Assembly: GCA_905234245.1 (NCBI GenBank)
Contig: CAJOGN010000001.1
Span: forward strand, 186,001-250,000
Direction of reading: 5' to 3'
DNA: 64,000 bases
Source of the DNA: an uncultured Lachnospiraceae bacterium
GTDB lineage: Bacteria > Bacillota > Clostridia > Lachnospirales > Lachnospiraceae
A program made the translations under genes and the position numbers. Within the stretch, counting starts at the first letter, position 1. Each line of letters starts with the position of its first letter. A model generated the notes under the pieces. It made no database searches. It had not been told where the DNA came from and saw nothing but the letters and a program-made list of their open reading frames with translations. Below are positions 36,672-48,100 of this stretch, piece by piece.

Positions 36672-38057
36672 TTATCGACTAATCATTCTAGTAAGTTCTC
36701 TACCAATCTTATTGGAGCTTGCAGTAACTTCTCTCTCAAGAGTTTCCAGAGCATAAGTTTGGTAGCTGGTTTCACCATCATAGAGAATGTCGACAGTCCG
36801 AGTACCATCATCGACAATGATGAAGTTCATTAAGAAAAGAGAGTCCATGACTTTCTTAGCAAACCTTGGATCTCTTAGAGAATAACCATAGTTCTTCTGA
36901 ATAGCATCAGCTTCATAAGAACTAATTACAATCGTAGAATTAGGAACGAATTGAGTACGAGACATGAATGCTGCCTGTGCTCTTGACTGTTCCTTCATTC
37001 TCTTTAAAGATAACCACCAAGGACTTGCACCTTTGGATCTATTTGCCACGTCAAGTTTAATGTCATTAATATTGAGAAGTAAATCTTTAACAAGAGACTT
37101 CTCACCAGTTGTCCAACGGATGAAATTAAAAAGCTTACCATTATTCTGTAGAGCATACTGAAGATTCAGAATCATCTCATTGGACTTAATGTTATGAAGA
37201 ACTACCTTTACACCAACAACGAAATCCATGAACTGTACAAATTCATTTTCATCATTAATTGCCATAAGACGTACTTGCATTAGATAAGGCTGCATGTCAT
37301 TAGATTTCTTAACATCATTGTCAGTCATCTGAGGAACACGAAGCTTATCATTATTCATCAGCTTAAACTGCTCTTTATTCATATCTGCAGCAGTATTAAT
37401 CTGAGAATTTACTTTTGTCTTAAGGGCACCTAATTGTAAGTCATGGAGTTCATCTGTACTGAAATCCTCAGTAACAACTTTAGTTTTATAATGAGGACTG
37501 TTACTCACATTTGGAAATGGAGTAAAATCAATATCCTTCAGAGATAATTCAAGTTCTTCTCTATGGGACTCAAATACTTCACGATTGAATTTATCGGAGA
37601 AGTTAAACACAATCATTCTATCTTCTCTTTCATTAATATACGCTTGAGTTGTCCCATCATAGATTCTTTCCATTAATGCGTCATATTCTTCATCAGCTTC
37701 TAAAAAGTTTTCTTTATATAAGTCTTCATGTGTAGCTTCTAAACGCACATTCTTATGAAATCTCTTTAGGAACATACTTGGATTTTTATCTACAGAGATA
37801 TCAATTGTGTTGTTTAGAGATAGGTATGTTTGCACGAAAGACGCATAAACTCTCTCCAGGGTTCTTGCAATCGTAGCTCCCATATCAATTGGAATAGCAT
37901 CAGATACCAGACAGGGAAATTGCAGAGTACCATCCAGAGCTCCCCTGGCAAAGCTTTTATGCTTATACTGATCTTTTAATCCTTGTAGATCAGAGAGAGC
38001 CGTGGTCTTCCGGGAAACTGCTTTTGCAATACTGGCAATCTCATCGAAATAACCCAT
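36672..38057 (-). CDS. Virion structural protein (461 aa)
   Basis: First gene of minus virion operon, AAAGGATG upstream; late-promoter-like AACAATAATATA upstream. Confidence 0.75.
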   Translation of the reverse strand: MGYFDEIASIAKAVSRKTTALSDLQGLKDQYKHKSFARGALDGTLQFPCLVSDAIPIDMGATIARTLERVYASFVQTYLSLNNTIDISVDKNPSMFLKRFHKNVRLEATHEDLYKENFLEADEEYDALMERIYDGTTQAYINEREDRMIVFNFSDKFNREVFESHREELELSLKDIDFTPFPNVSNSPHYKTKVVTEDFSTDELHDLQLGALKTKVNSQINTAADMNKEQFKLMNNDKLRVPQMTDNDVKKSNDMQPYLMQVRLMAINDENEFVQFMDFVVGVKVVLHNIKSNEMILNLQYALQNNGKLFNFIRWTTGEKSLVKDLLLNINDIKLDVANRSKGASPWWLSLKRMKEQSRAQAAFMSRTQFVPNSTIVISSYEADAIQKNYGYSLRDPRFAKKVMDSLFLMNFIIVDDGTRTVDILYDGETSYQTYALETLEREVTASSNKIGRELTRMISR

Positions 38058-38208
38058 AGATTAATCATCCTTTCTATAGTATTATAAGTATCTTATGTTA
38101 AATTATATTATTGTTTTACTATGGGTTTTTATAACAATAACAATGTACCCATTCGTAAAGACTAGAAAAAATAAGGTGAAACCAAAGCTTCACCTTATTT
38201 TATTTTTC

Positions 38209-38451
38209 TTATAATTTAATTTTCGTGATACCCTTCTTTTTGTTTTTCTTCTTCTTTTTCTTTTTAGGCTTATCTTTATATTTTAATTTTTCTTTCTGTT
38301 TTGGAGATAATATCTCTCCATCCATACAGTCTTTCACAGATCTTGTCTTGCCATCAGAATACGTACCAAGAATAACTCTCTGGACATCTTTATTGGTTAA
38401 TAACCCAATCAATGCCTCTGTAGTTATTTTTATGGCTTTCTTTTTTGACAT
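38209..38451 (-). CDS. Small Lys-rich protein
   Basis: GAAGGGATG upstream; C-terminus KPKKKKKKKNKKKGITKIKL; TATATATTATACAC promoter-like motif upstream. Confidence 0.6.
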   Translation of the reverse strand: MSKKKAIKITTEALIGLLTNKDVQRVILGTYSDGKTRSVKDCMDGEILSPKQKEKLKYKDKPKKKKKKKNKKKGITKIKL

Positions 38452-38595
38452 AGATAATCATCCCTTCGTTTGTTTAATTCTTGTTTCAGAGGTTTTTAAC
38501 TTCTAAGTGTATAATATATAAATATGTGCTATGCATATTAAATACTTTAAAAAACATTAATATAAGGATTTTTCTTCCTAAAAAGAGGTGATAAT

Positions 38596-40149
38596 ATGGC
38601 TACAAGTGTAAAAGTTGGTGATAAAGTAACTACGACTGCAGAGTATGATGTTCAGGGAACACACCTGGCATCTTTCGTGAGAACTACTACATATGATGTG
38701 ATACAAGTCGGGTGGCATGGAAATCCAAACCATATTATTATTGGTTTGGGAAAAGCAGTCACTGCTGTTGTAGATATATCCACATTGACAAATCTGAGTG
38801 AAACTCCTCCAGAACCAGTTCCTAAAGATGAAATTCATTGGGAGATAGTTCAACCGGAACCTGAGGAGGTAGATCCTAATAAGCTCGCTCAAGATATTGC
38901 AAAAGGGTTAAAAGAGCAAGAATTTTCTTTTGGATATAAACCAATCAACGGTAGCGGCGTAATGTATCCAGACGGTAGTAGAGAAACTGCGTCTCTTGAT
39001 TCAGAAAATAATCCAGAAGGTACATTCTCTCTTCAAAGAGCTATGATGCCACCTGAGGATTTAAGAAGATTAGATAGAAAAGACCCAACCTATGTACAGA
39101 ACTCTCATGGATTTCCAAAAGTAAAAGAATTTGATTCTAGGCTTGGGTATTATAGATACAACTATGATATGAACTACGAAGCAGATGGTCTCGCTGATAT
39201 GACTGCAGTCTGGAATGTTGCAAATATTGATGTAAGAAGTCCGAGAGAACTATATAGAAGATATGTGACCAAATACAATAAATACAAATTACAAAATCCA
39301 AATGATTTTCTTGCTAAGAGTTTCGGTCATATATTTTTTATACGTCCTGACTGTAATATCTTTGCTGAGAATTCTACAGTAGTAGATCCTAAGCTTCAGA
39401 GTAATCTTGAAAAGGCTGCTGATTTTTACTATGCTAAAAAACACAGTCCAGAATTACTCGAATCATTAACACAGCACAATACAAGATTCAATCATGAATT
39501 CTTACTTCTATTATCTAACAAAGCAGAGAGTTTTGATCTTTCTGATGAATATATCGATACTGATACTTACGGTTCGAGCCTTACTGGGTATAAAATCCCA
39601 TATAGTAAGAGCGATAATGCAAGTAAGACTGCAAACTCGTTCTCTGTTTCATACAAAGATGATAACCTCTTACATATATACCATCTCCACAAACTTTGGT
39701 TAGCATATATGACAAGAGAATATCGTGGAAAAGTTCTTCCAAGATATGAATATATCTGTAATAAGATATTAGATTATCCAACCTGTGTTTACTATATTCT
39801 ATGTGCACCAGATGGTGAAACGATTATCTTCTGGTCTAAATACTGGGGTGTATTTCCAAAGAATGCACCATCCTCACAGTACAGTTATACTGCTGGTAAT
39901 GCTGGTGGTGTAAGTAACCCAGAATTGAAGGTTGAATATCAGTATGCATGGAAAGAAGACTTTAACCCATTGACATTAATTGAATTTAATAATCATAGTA
40001 ATAAAAATCTTAGATACGTTAGTACGTATCAACCTGGAAAACTTGGGACTGGTTATACATGGGGAGGAGTTCCCTTTGTAGAGACTTATGCCAATCATGA
40101 ACTGGAAATCCCATATACATTTAAACTTAGATTCCGTCCGAATACATAA
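38596..40149 (+). CDS. Virion protein with N-terminal SH3-like domain (shared with 59158-61050)
   Basis: MATSVKVGDKVTTTAEYDVQGTHLASFVR...VIQVGWHGNPNHIIIGLGKAVTAVVDISTLTNL. Confidence 0.75.
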   Translation: MATSVKVGDKVTTTAEYDVQGTHLASFVRTTTYDVIQVGWHGNPNHIIIGLGKAVTAVVDISTLTNLSETPPEPVPKDEIHWEIVQPEPEEVDPNKLAQDIAKGLKEQEFSFGYKPINGSGVMYPDGSRETASLDSENNPEGTFSLQRAMMPPEDLRRLDRKDPTYVQNSHGFPKVKEFDSRLGYYRYNYDMNYEADGLADMTAVWNVANIDVRSPRELYRRYVTKYNKYKLQNPNDFLAKSFGHIFFIRPDCNIFAENSTVVDPKLQSNLEKAADFYYAKKHSPELLESLTQHNTRFNHEFLLLLSNKAESFDLSDEYIDTDTYGSSLTGYKIPYSKSDNASKTANSFSVSYKDDNLLHIYHLHKLWLAYMTREYRGKVLPRYEYICNKILDYPTCVYYILCAPDGETIIFWSKYWGVFPKNAPSSQYSYTAGNAGGVSNPELKVEYQYAWKEDFNPLTLIEFNNHSNKNLRYVSTYQPGKLGTGYTWGGVPFVETYANHELEIPYTFKLRFRPNT

Positions 40150-40166
40150 ATGGGAGGTGTCATATA

Positions 40167-42875
40167 ATGCCAGGTGCTGTAACAACAGATGAAAATATTC
40201 TTGTAACAAGAGACTATACAGATAACTTTTCAGTTAAGAAAACTGCAATTGAAAAACTTGGTCCAAAATATTTTGAAGATTTAGATGATACTGGACTAAA
40301 CGTAGGTGTCCTTGGTTTTACTCTTGAGCAGATTGCAAATATTACTGAGGACTCTTTTAATACAGCAGCAATTCTAGTGAATGAGGCTTTTCCAAATAAA
40401 GCTGTCATTCCGGAATCTATTTATTCTCATGCTGCAATATTCCAGCTTGATAATACTTTCACAACCTGTGGTGTTTGTAAATTCATCATGTTATTAGTAC
40501 AGGAAGAAGTTCTAAGATATGGTGAAAAAGTTGGAAATAAGATTAGATTCTATATTGATAAAAATACAGTCTTCTCTGTAGAAGACATTCCATTTACTTT
40601 TGATTATACTATCCAGATAGAAGCTATGCAGAAACAGATTACTGGTTCTGAAGCTGAGTATAACTATTCAGCTAAATATGTACTGGATGGTGTAAATGCA
40701 GTATCTAATGTAAATGATCCATATCTAAAAATAAGAAAATTCCCCAATGGATTATTAGCAGTAACCTTCTCAGCTCATCAGGTAGAAAGAACTGAGATTA
40801 TTGATACAATCACAAAGAATACTCGTGTAAACTATCCAGTCTTGACATATGATTTTTCTGATAGTCTTGCTGGATTTGATATCTATTATAAAGCTCCATC
40901 TGATAGTGATTGGGTGCAGTTACGTAAGAAAGTAAAATTCTCTCTACCAATTAAAGACCCATTCTGTTATTATCGGTTAAAAGATACCAATGTATTGGAA
41001 ATTACTTTTACTACTCGTGAAGGTTATTTCCAACCAGAATTTAACTCTGATATCAGAATTGTGTTATATACAACGATTGGTAAAGCCGGAGAATTTGAAA
41101 CTTATATCGGTAACCATGTAGAGATTATACCAAATTCTGAAACTTATGGTTACAATGATGAAATCACAATTTCTATAAAACCATCTAGTGACTGTACTGG
41201 TGCTAAAGAAAATTATTCTCTTGAAGCATTACAGGCTTTAACTGTTGAGGCATATTGCTCTGCAACAGAAATCTCCAATGAGAATGACCTCTCAACGTAT
41301 TTCTATAATCATAAATATAGATATGATAATGAGATTTATGTCATTAAAAGACGAGATGATATTACAGAGCGTCTATACTCAGCATTCCTACTGATTAAAA
41401 ATCAAGATTATATCTATCCAACCAATACTCTTAGTGTCAATCTCAAATATGATGACTTTGATACTGCAGAGGGTAAAATGTTGATTCTAAAGCCAGGTCA
41501 TCTGTTTGTTTATGATGGAGAAAGTCTTGATACTGCAAAGATTCTAACTAGAATAGATGAAGAGGGAAAGAAAGTTCCTCTTATGGCATATAACGCTGAA
41601 GACTTAGAGGAAGCAGAAGCAAATAACCAATTTGTTTATACAAATCCTTTCCTAATCTCCATCAACACATATCCAAATGTCGTTGGTCTATATAGCACTC
41701 TTATTAATCAGAATGCTATACTAGATTTCATTAGTGCAAATGATACTCTCTTTACCCAGTTCATTGCATCTAATGTAACAATGACGAGAAGTTTAACTAA
41801 GAAACAAGCATATCATATGTCTCTAACGATTGCTCCTTCTTCTTCTCTGGAAAAGTTTATAACCACATTTGGTGGATATGAAGAGAATATGGCTAGAGTC
41901 ATCGTAGGTCTCTGTAATTCTTCTAATGAAGAAGTTGGCTATATTGAACTATATCCAGAAGAATTAGATCCTGGAGATTCTTCCACAGTTAAATTTGGAA
42001 GAGACTTAGAGACAATTGATGATATTTCCAATATTGGTACAATTTCAATTACGAATGCTGTTAATATACAGACAGCTAGAGAATATGCTACTGTGCCAAT
42101 TAAGGATGCACAAATTAATGTATACATTCTTTTTGAGGATGGCATTACAAGAACGAATATCTTCAGTCCACATTTTGAAGGAATGGAGTTTTTCACGATT
42201 GCTAATGTATATAGTAATAGAAATGATAAGCTCAATTTCGTCATTCCTATGAATATGATGAGAAGTACAGTTATATTTACAAATATGGGAACTGAAACTC
42301 TTCCTGTTGTAAATTGTAATCTATCTCTACTTCCAATGATTAAGGCTGATTTAATACAGGATGAAGATAACTTTGCTGTATTCATTGATAGATTTGGTAG
42401 AAACTATGAGGCATTGGATGAAAGTCTTCCTCTGCTTAGAAATAATACCAATCTAGACGTTAAATTTTATAATACCTATGGAAGAAGCATCAACTATTAT
42501 ATCGGGGATGATAATGAACTAATTGATAGAGTCAATCTAACAATTAAATTCCAAATCTCTCTCTATGATGGTGTTGATGACATAGAAGTAACGAAAAATG
42601 TAAGAGACTTCATTAAGTCTTATATTGAACAAGTAAACTCTTCTGGCACAAATGACCTTTATATCTCTAACCTAATTCGTGCTATTGAAAATAAATTCCC
42701 TGAGATTCATCACCAGAAATTCTTGGGAATTAATGAATATAGTACAGATTATCAGACTATCATGGTAAAAGAGTCCGATTTAAATAATCTGACAAAAGAG
42801 GAACGTAGAAAATACGTCCCAGAGATTTTGGTTGTTGAACCAGAGAATGTCCAACTCACAATGGTTATTAACTAA
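40167..42875 (+). CDS. Large baseplate-type structural protein (902 aa)
   Basis: GGGAGG upstream; size and position in tail/baseplate operon. Family assignment by context only. Confidence 0.6.
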   Translation: MPGAVTTDENILVTRDYTDNFSVKKTAIEKLGPKYFEDLDDTGLNVGVLGFTLEQIANITEDSFNTAAILVNEAFPNKAVIPESIYSHAAIFQLDNTFTTCGVCKFIMLLVQEEVLRYGEKVGNKIRFYIDKNTVFSVEDIPFTFDYTIQIEAMQKQITGSEAEYNYSAKYVLDGVNAVSNVNDPYLKIRKFPNGLLAVTFSAHQVERTEIIDTITKNTRVNYPVLTYDFSDSLAGFDIYYKAPSDSDWVQLRKKVKFSLPIKDPFCYYRLKDTNVLEITFTTREGYFQPEFNSDIRIVLYTTIGKAGEFETYIGNHVEIIPNSETYGYNDEITISIKPSSDCTGAKENYSLEALQALTVEAYCSATEISNENDLSTYFYNHKYRYDNEIYVIKRRDDITERLYSAFLLIKNQDYIYPTNTLSVNLKYDDFDTAEGKMLILKPGHLFVYDGESLDTAKILTRIDEEGKKVPLMAYNAEDLEEAEANNQFVYTNPFLISINTYPNVVGLYSTLINQNAILDFISANDTLFTQFIASNVTMTRSLTKKQAYHMSLTIAPSSSLEKFITTFGGYEENMARVIVGLCNSSNEEVGYIELYPEELDPGDSSTVKFGRDLETIDDISNIGTISITNAVNIQTAREYATVPIKDAQINVYILFEDGITRTNIFSPHFEGMEFFTIANVYSNRNDKLNFVIPMNMMRSTVIFTNMGTETLPVVNCNLSLLPMIKADLIQDEDNFAVFIDRFGRNYEALDESLPLLRNNTNLDVKFYNTYGRSINYYIGDDNELIDRVNLTIKFQISLYDGVDDIEVTKNVRDFIKSYIEQVNSSGTNDLYISNLIRAIENKFPEIHHQKFLGINEYSTDYQTIMVKESDLNNLTKEERRKYVPEILVVEPENVQLTMVIN

Positions 42876-42912
42876 AAACAATTTATTAAGTTTAAGAAAG
42901 GAGCGGTGATTC

Positions 42913-43776
42913 ATGAATACTGAATTAGATCAGCGCGAGTCTAAGGTTCTTGATTTTATCAACGCTAAGAATAAAGAGCTGAGCGCTGTTAATAGTCAGA
43001 ATGCTTTAGATAATGATCCTGCACTTAAAATGAAGAAGCTAAATGATGAGTGCAAAAAAGGCACCTCCATCTGTATTGATACAATCCTAGGAAAGCTATA
43101 TAAAGATGCTCTTCCATTTGATGACCCCAAGAAGAATTGCAGTGATGATGAAATGCGTGACGAAATTCACGATTACATTGCAAGACGTACTGGTGGTAAA
43201 AATTCTGAATACTATGTCAGAGAAGGTATTAAGCGTACCAACTCTAAAACTCTAAAGGAACTGCTAAATGTCTCTGAAAGCATCTCCTCTAATTTCTATA
43301 GAGAAAAGGTAAAGGATCTTGGTTCTATCCGTGTTAAGGATTTAAACTTCAATCCTAATATTAGCACTGATGATATGAATAAGATCACTCGGAAATTAGA
43401 GCTAGATGAAATCTCTGATATTATCATGAATAATGTCCAGACAGCATTAAAGAATGAAACTGATAAAGCAAACAGAGAGACTGAGTATTATAACAACATC
43501 GAAAATCAGCTAGCTGATAATCCCGAGGTTCAAGATGATTCCTCTATGGAATCTGCTCTGGAGAAGATGCGTGTAATCGGTCGTCCCACTGTATATCAGC
43601 CATCTTTAATGGAAGCAATTCTTTTAGGTAAGACAAAAACCATGAAAGAATCCGCTGGTAATGATATTATTTATGAGGCAATTGAAGAATATACTAAACT
43701 ATCCATGTCTAAAGCACTCAAGCTTGAAAAGTTTGATTTAGCTTCTGTAAAGAAACTAGCAAATTCCTATCTATAA
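42913..43776 (+). CDS. Hypothetical virion protein (287 aa)
   Basis: AAAGGAG upstream; terminator 43780-43813. Confidence 0.75.
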   Translation: MNTELDQRESKVLDFINAKNKELSAVNSQNALDNDPALKMKKLNDECKKGTSICIDTILGKLYKDALPFDDPKKNCSDDEMRDEIHDYIARRTGGKNSEYYVREGIKRTNSKTLKELLNVSESISSNFYREKVKDLGSIRVKDLNFNPNISTDDMNKITRKLELDEISDIIMNNVQTALKNETDKANRETEYYNNIENQLADNPEVQDDSSMESALEKMRVIGRPTVYQPSLMEAILLGKTKTMKESAGNDIIYEAIEEYTKLSMSKALKLEKFDLASVKKLANSYL

Positions 43777-43868
43777 ATTTTAAAGAGTATCTGGTTAATT
43801 CCGGATACTCTTTAAACTGTAATTTATCATGTTACAATTATTTATTTAATAATTATGGGGTGATATAA

Positions 43869-44051
43869 ATGACTATGAATTGGAGTAACTCATCTACATA
43901 TAGCTATGGTGGCGGTCTTAGTGAGTTTCAACTTCTTAGTATAATGAAATTACTAAATACTGCAACGACTGATCAGTTACGTACAATCAAGAATGCCTGT
44001 GAAGCTAAAATTAAAACTCAAACAAGTCCTTACTCATACACTAATCTATGA
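43869..44051 (+). CDS. Small hypothetical protein (60 aa)
   Basis: GGGGTGA upstream; terminator 44052-44088. Confidence 0.6.
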   Translation: MTMNWSNSSTYSYGGGLSEFQLLSIMKLLNTATTDQLRTIKNACEAKIKTQTSPYSYTNL

Positions 44052-44121
44052 TAATAAGGGTAGCTATTAATTTAGCTACCCTTATTTTATTTTTAACTGA
44101 TATATTATAACCTTGAATCTA

Positions 44122-44162
44122 TATAATATTATCGTGTTGCAAACCAAATAGATAATATTATA
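44122..44162 (+). ncRNA. Leader stem-loop
   Basis: Perfect 12-bp stem TATAATATTATC / GATAATATTATA immediately after TGATATATTATA promoter-like motif (44098). Confidence 0.6.
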
Positions 44163-44183
44163 ACTCAGGAAAGGTGCTGATCT

Positions 44184-44297
44184 ATGATTGTGAAAAAGAG
44201 TTTTGATCCAAATCGTTTTTGTATAGACGATATACTGGATTACGTCAAGCGAAAAAAGAAAAAGCAGAAAAAGAAATCCGGAAAGAGTAAAAAATAA
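44184..44297 (+). CDS. Micro-protein with Lys-rich tail (37 aa)
   Basis: GGAAAGG upstream; MIVKKSFDPNRFCIDDILDYVKRKKKKQKKKSGKSKK. Confidence 0.55.
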   Translation: MIVKKSFDPNRFCIDDILDYVKRKKKKQKKKSGKSKK

Positions 44298-44379
44298 TAC
44301 CAGAAACTATAGTGTAAGGGTAAACATACCTTACAAGGCAAAAAATTAAATGTACAAAAGTACAATGGAGGTTATTACA

Positions 44380-44946
44380 ATGACAAATATTCTAACCGTA
44401 GACGAAGTTCTGAATGAAATGAAGGCGTCCCATAAGAAGGACGGAAAGTTTAACTACAATAGATTCAACCGGAAGAATTTTGAAAAGCTGCTGAAGGCAA
44501 TGCTCAACGACCCTAAATTCGAGACTGAGGTTGCCAAGACCAAGAAGGGTGAGCTTGACAGTGTTGAGAAGATTAAGGTCACCCAGGGATTCAGAAAGTT
44601 CTGCAAGAGAGTTCTGGAAAAGAGCGGCGTTGACAAGAACGAGTCCGAGAGAATTCTGACTAGTGAATTCACCTTTGACAATGTCGAGGGTCTGTATGAG
44701 TTCTTTGCTACTGCTATCTACCTCTATATCGAGCAGGGTAATAGATTTGATCTGATCCCCAAGAAGGATTTCAAGGGCTCCATTGCCATTAAGAATGTCG
44801 ACAAGAGCACTAAGGTTACTAGTGCACACAGTCCTCAGACCCGTGAGTATCTGGGTGACTTCGAAGTCACTAAGGGCGCTCATAAGGTGCTCGCAGTTAA
44901 GTCCTCTTGTCCTTCTTACCTGAAGTCTCGTAAGAAGGTTAAGTAA
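44380..44946 (+). CDS. Basic, probably highly expressed protein; possible DNA-binding protein
   Basis: TGGAGG before ATG 44380; GC3-rich codons unlike neighbours; GNRFDLIPKKDFKGSIAIKNV...VLAVKSSCPSYLKSRKKVK. Confidence 0.65.
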   Translation: MTNILTVDEVLNEMKASHKKDGKFNYNRFNRKNFEKLLKAMLNDPKFETEVAKTKKGELDSVEKIKVTQGFRKFCKRVLEKSGVDKNESERILTSEFTFDNVEGLYEFFATAIYLYIEQGNRFDLIPKKDFKGSIAIKNVDKSTKVTSAHSPQTREYLGDFEVTKGAHKVLAVKSSCPSYLKSRKKVK

Positions 44947-45140
44947 ATATAACACCTCATCTACCTTTCACACCAATTTCAGTAATTATCCAGTAGAGTT
45001 TTTCTACTGGATAATTACCCCTAAATAAGATGCAGATTCTGTCTGCATCTTATTTTTTCCTATAAATTTCTATAAAAAACATATGTTTAATACATTTATT
45101 ATTATTTTATCCCATATCCTTTAAGAAAGGAGAAGGATCT

Positions 45141-48100
45141 ATGCCTGATAATGATAAAAATAAAGTTAAAAAATCTACTTCTAATTTAAATTCTAAATGG
45201 CTGCAAAATACCATGAAGTCCTTAGGCGTTGCTAGTACAAAAGTCATTAGAGACTTAATGCCTGCAACATCAGAAACCGTAGGGACAGCTTCTAAGGTTA
45301 CAGCCAACACAATTAAAGATATCAGAAGTAGTCGGGCAAGCTTACGTAGAGTACAGAATGCATTTAATCAGACTCCTATTGCAAAAACTGCACAGGATTT
45401 CTTCAAGAATGCTATCGAGGACATGAAATCCGGTGATTTCTACAAAGACCGTACGAGCACTGGAGATGATAGTGATCTATCATTTGGTGATCTCGACAAC
45501 ATGTTCGGAGATACTAGCATTGAAGGCGATGTAAATGTAGAGAATAATACTCATATTGAAAGCTCTGCGGCTACAGATGCTGTATTGGCTTCTATCAATA
45601 AACAAGTAGAATTCAATGTAAAAGCAGCAAAAGCCCAAACAGACACAATGATGTCACTTGGGTCTTCAATGATACTAAAGCATAATGAATTTAGCGGTAA
45701 GCTATTATCCGAAATCAGTTCTATCGGTGCGAATGTTGCTGCATTGGTTGAGTATCAGAATACCAACATGACGAAACTCATCGATGCATCCATTGGTTTC
45801 TTTGAACAAATGGTACCAAAAGAAGACGTTAGCTCAACTGATAGTTCAAAAGTAAACGCTGATAATATCTTCGGTTCTAATGGCGGATTAGATTTCGAAA
45901 ATTACCTTCAGTATGTGAAGGGTAATATAGCAGATCTTAAGAATGGTAGTATGGCAGGATCAATGCTTTCGATGATACTCGAAAACAAAGATATGCTATT
46001 TACCAATCCTATGGGAATGGTTGCTGAAGGTCTGATAAAACAGGTAATACCTGCCGCAACTAAGACCGCTATGCAAAGACTGGATCAATCTGTGAAAGAT
46101 TTCATTCCAGTCATGCTTGAAAGACTCGGTAATCTTGGGGCTGGAGACAACAGTATGTTTGGCTCGTTCCTCAGGAGTGTCGGTGGCATATTTGGTATCA
46201 AGAGAAACAGGACCACCGAGTTTGACTTTAGTAAAATTAAGAAAGGACCTGTTCCTTATAATGGTATGGCAAACCATACCATTGTGGAAATCATTCCAAA
46301 ATATCTGAGAGAAAGTACGTCTTATCTGAAAGAAATTGCTACGTACTTTACTGGCAAGACTGAAGCTGAGATGAATCAAAATGCTCTTGGATTTGATTGG
46401 AGTAGTGGTCGATTTAAGACCATTGGTGATATGACTACTGAACTATATAACCAAATTGGTTCAGAGATTACAGGAGCATATCAGTCCAGTGATTTCCATA
46501 AGTATCTCATGTCCAGACGTGATTTACTCAATTCGGATGCAGATAAAGAGAATCTTGAATCAGCTCTTGGCGAACTAGAGCTAATAGCAGAACAACGCGG
46601 TACACTTAAAGTCGATGCTGAGAATTTCAATGCTGAAGTTGAAGATATGGTTGGTAATCTTCAATTGGCATCTGAAAATATCAAAGAATTCTTTAGAGCT
46701 GCGTTTGCAGATGCTAAGGAGAGAAGCGATGAAATGCTTGGTAATTTTATCGCTACTACTCAGAAAGCTAGTCGCCAAAGAAATGCTATGATAAAGAGCA
46801 TGAACGAAGGTGCAGCCGAGAATGGTCTGTACCAAGTGAATGCTGCTCTTACTAAAGATAATATTGATGAAAAAACTCTTGAAATCTATAGACAGAAACA
46901 TGGTTCTTCTGACGCTACTATATCTCCAGCAGGAGGTAGTGGTGGTGCAGGTGGCTCTGGTGGTGGAACTGGCAGTGGCGGACCTTCACCAAACCAAGGT
47001 GCGTTGCATGGAGCTCCACATCAGTCCAAAGCAGAACTAAAAGCCAAGTTTGCGGAACGTGCTGCTGATGATAGATCTTATGAACCTACTCCTAGTGGTG
47101 GGGGAATAAGAAATGAAATTGGCGATGCTGCGGCTAGACCAATGAATAGACTCTCCAGTGTATTGAATGCTATCATGGCAGGTAACTCTGACCAGGCATT
47201 CGATGAACTGATGAAGGGTGTCGGCAATATTTTCCGTAAAGCCGGAAATTATTTAACTACGAATTTCCTTGGACCAATTAAGAAAAGTCTTTTCGGTGAA
47301 AAGGATGACCAAGGATTCCTTCGTGGTGGTATTTTCGAAGGTGTTCAGAATAGATTGAAAGATGCTTCTTTTAGTCTAAGAAGAATTATTACAGGTAAAG
47401 GCTATGTAGATTCTACTGGTAAGGAATTTCCAGATGTTCCTGAAGAAGAAAAAGACAAGACTGTCGTAGGAAAACTGAGTAAGGCAGTAGATTTCTTCAA
47501 GAGCTCTATAAAAGAAAGATTATTTGGTGTTAAAAGTGAAGAAGGCGAAGAAGGTGAGGAGAAAGAGGGCATCGTCGGTAAATTCAGACGAGGCTTATCA
47601 TCTGTATCATCTTCTTTATTACGAGGCCTTACTGGATGGAAACATGCCCTATTCGGAAAATCTGATGATGAAAATGAGGATGAAGAAGAACAGGGCAAAG
47701 TAATTTATGCTAAATTAAAAGAAAAAGCAAAAGAAATTGCACCCGATGCCATTGCTGGTAGTATTGGTGGTGGTATCTTAGGTCTTATGGTCGGTGGTCC
47801 AATTGGTGGCGCTTTATTAGGTTTTGCAGGAGGAATCCTGAAGAGATCTGATAGATTCCAAAATTGGCTATTCGGTGAAAAAGATGAAGATGGTGAACGT
47901 ACCGGTGGATTTATTTCCAAGGGAGTACAAGATTACTTCAAAAAGAATGGTAAGTTCCTATCTGGTGGTGCAATTCTTGGTGGCCTCTCAGGTGCTATTA
48001 CTGGTGGCGGCTTATTAGGTACACTAGTCGGTGGACCACTTGCCGGTGCTATCATGGGTATCGGTTCTTCCATGCTACTTAAGTCTGATGCATTCCAGAA

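Noticed and set aside
38300-38320. GGAGATAATATC match to the 3264/4027 leader motif
   Set aside because: Only a short part matches, on the non-coding side of a Lys-rich ORF; likely chance in AT-rich DNA.
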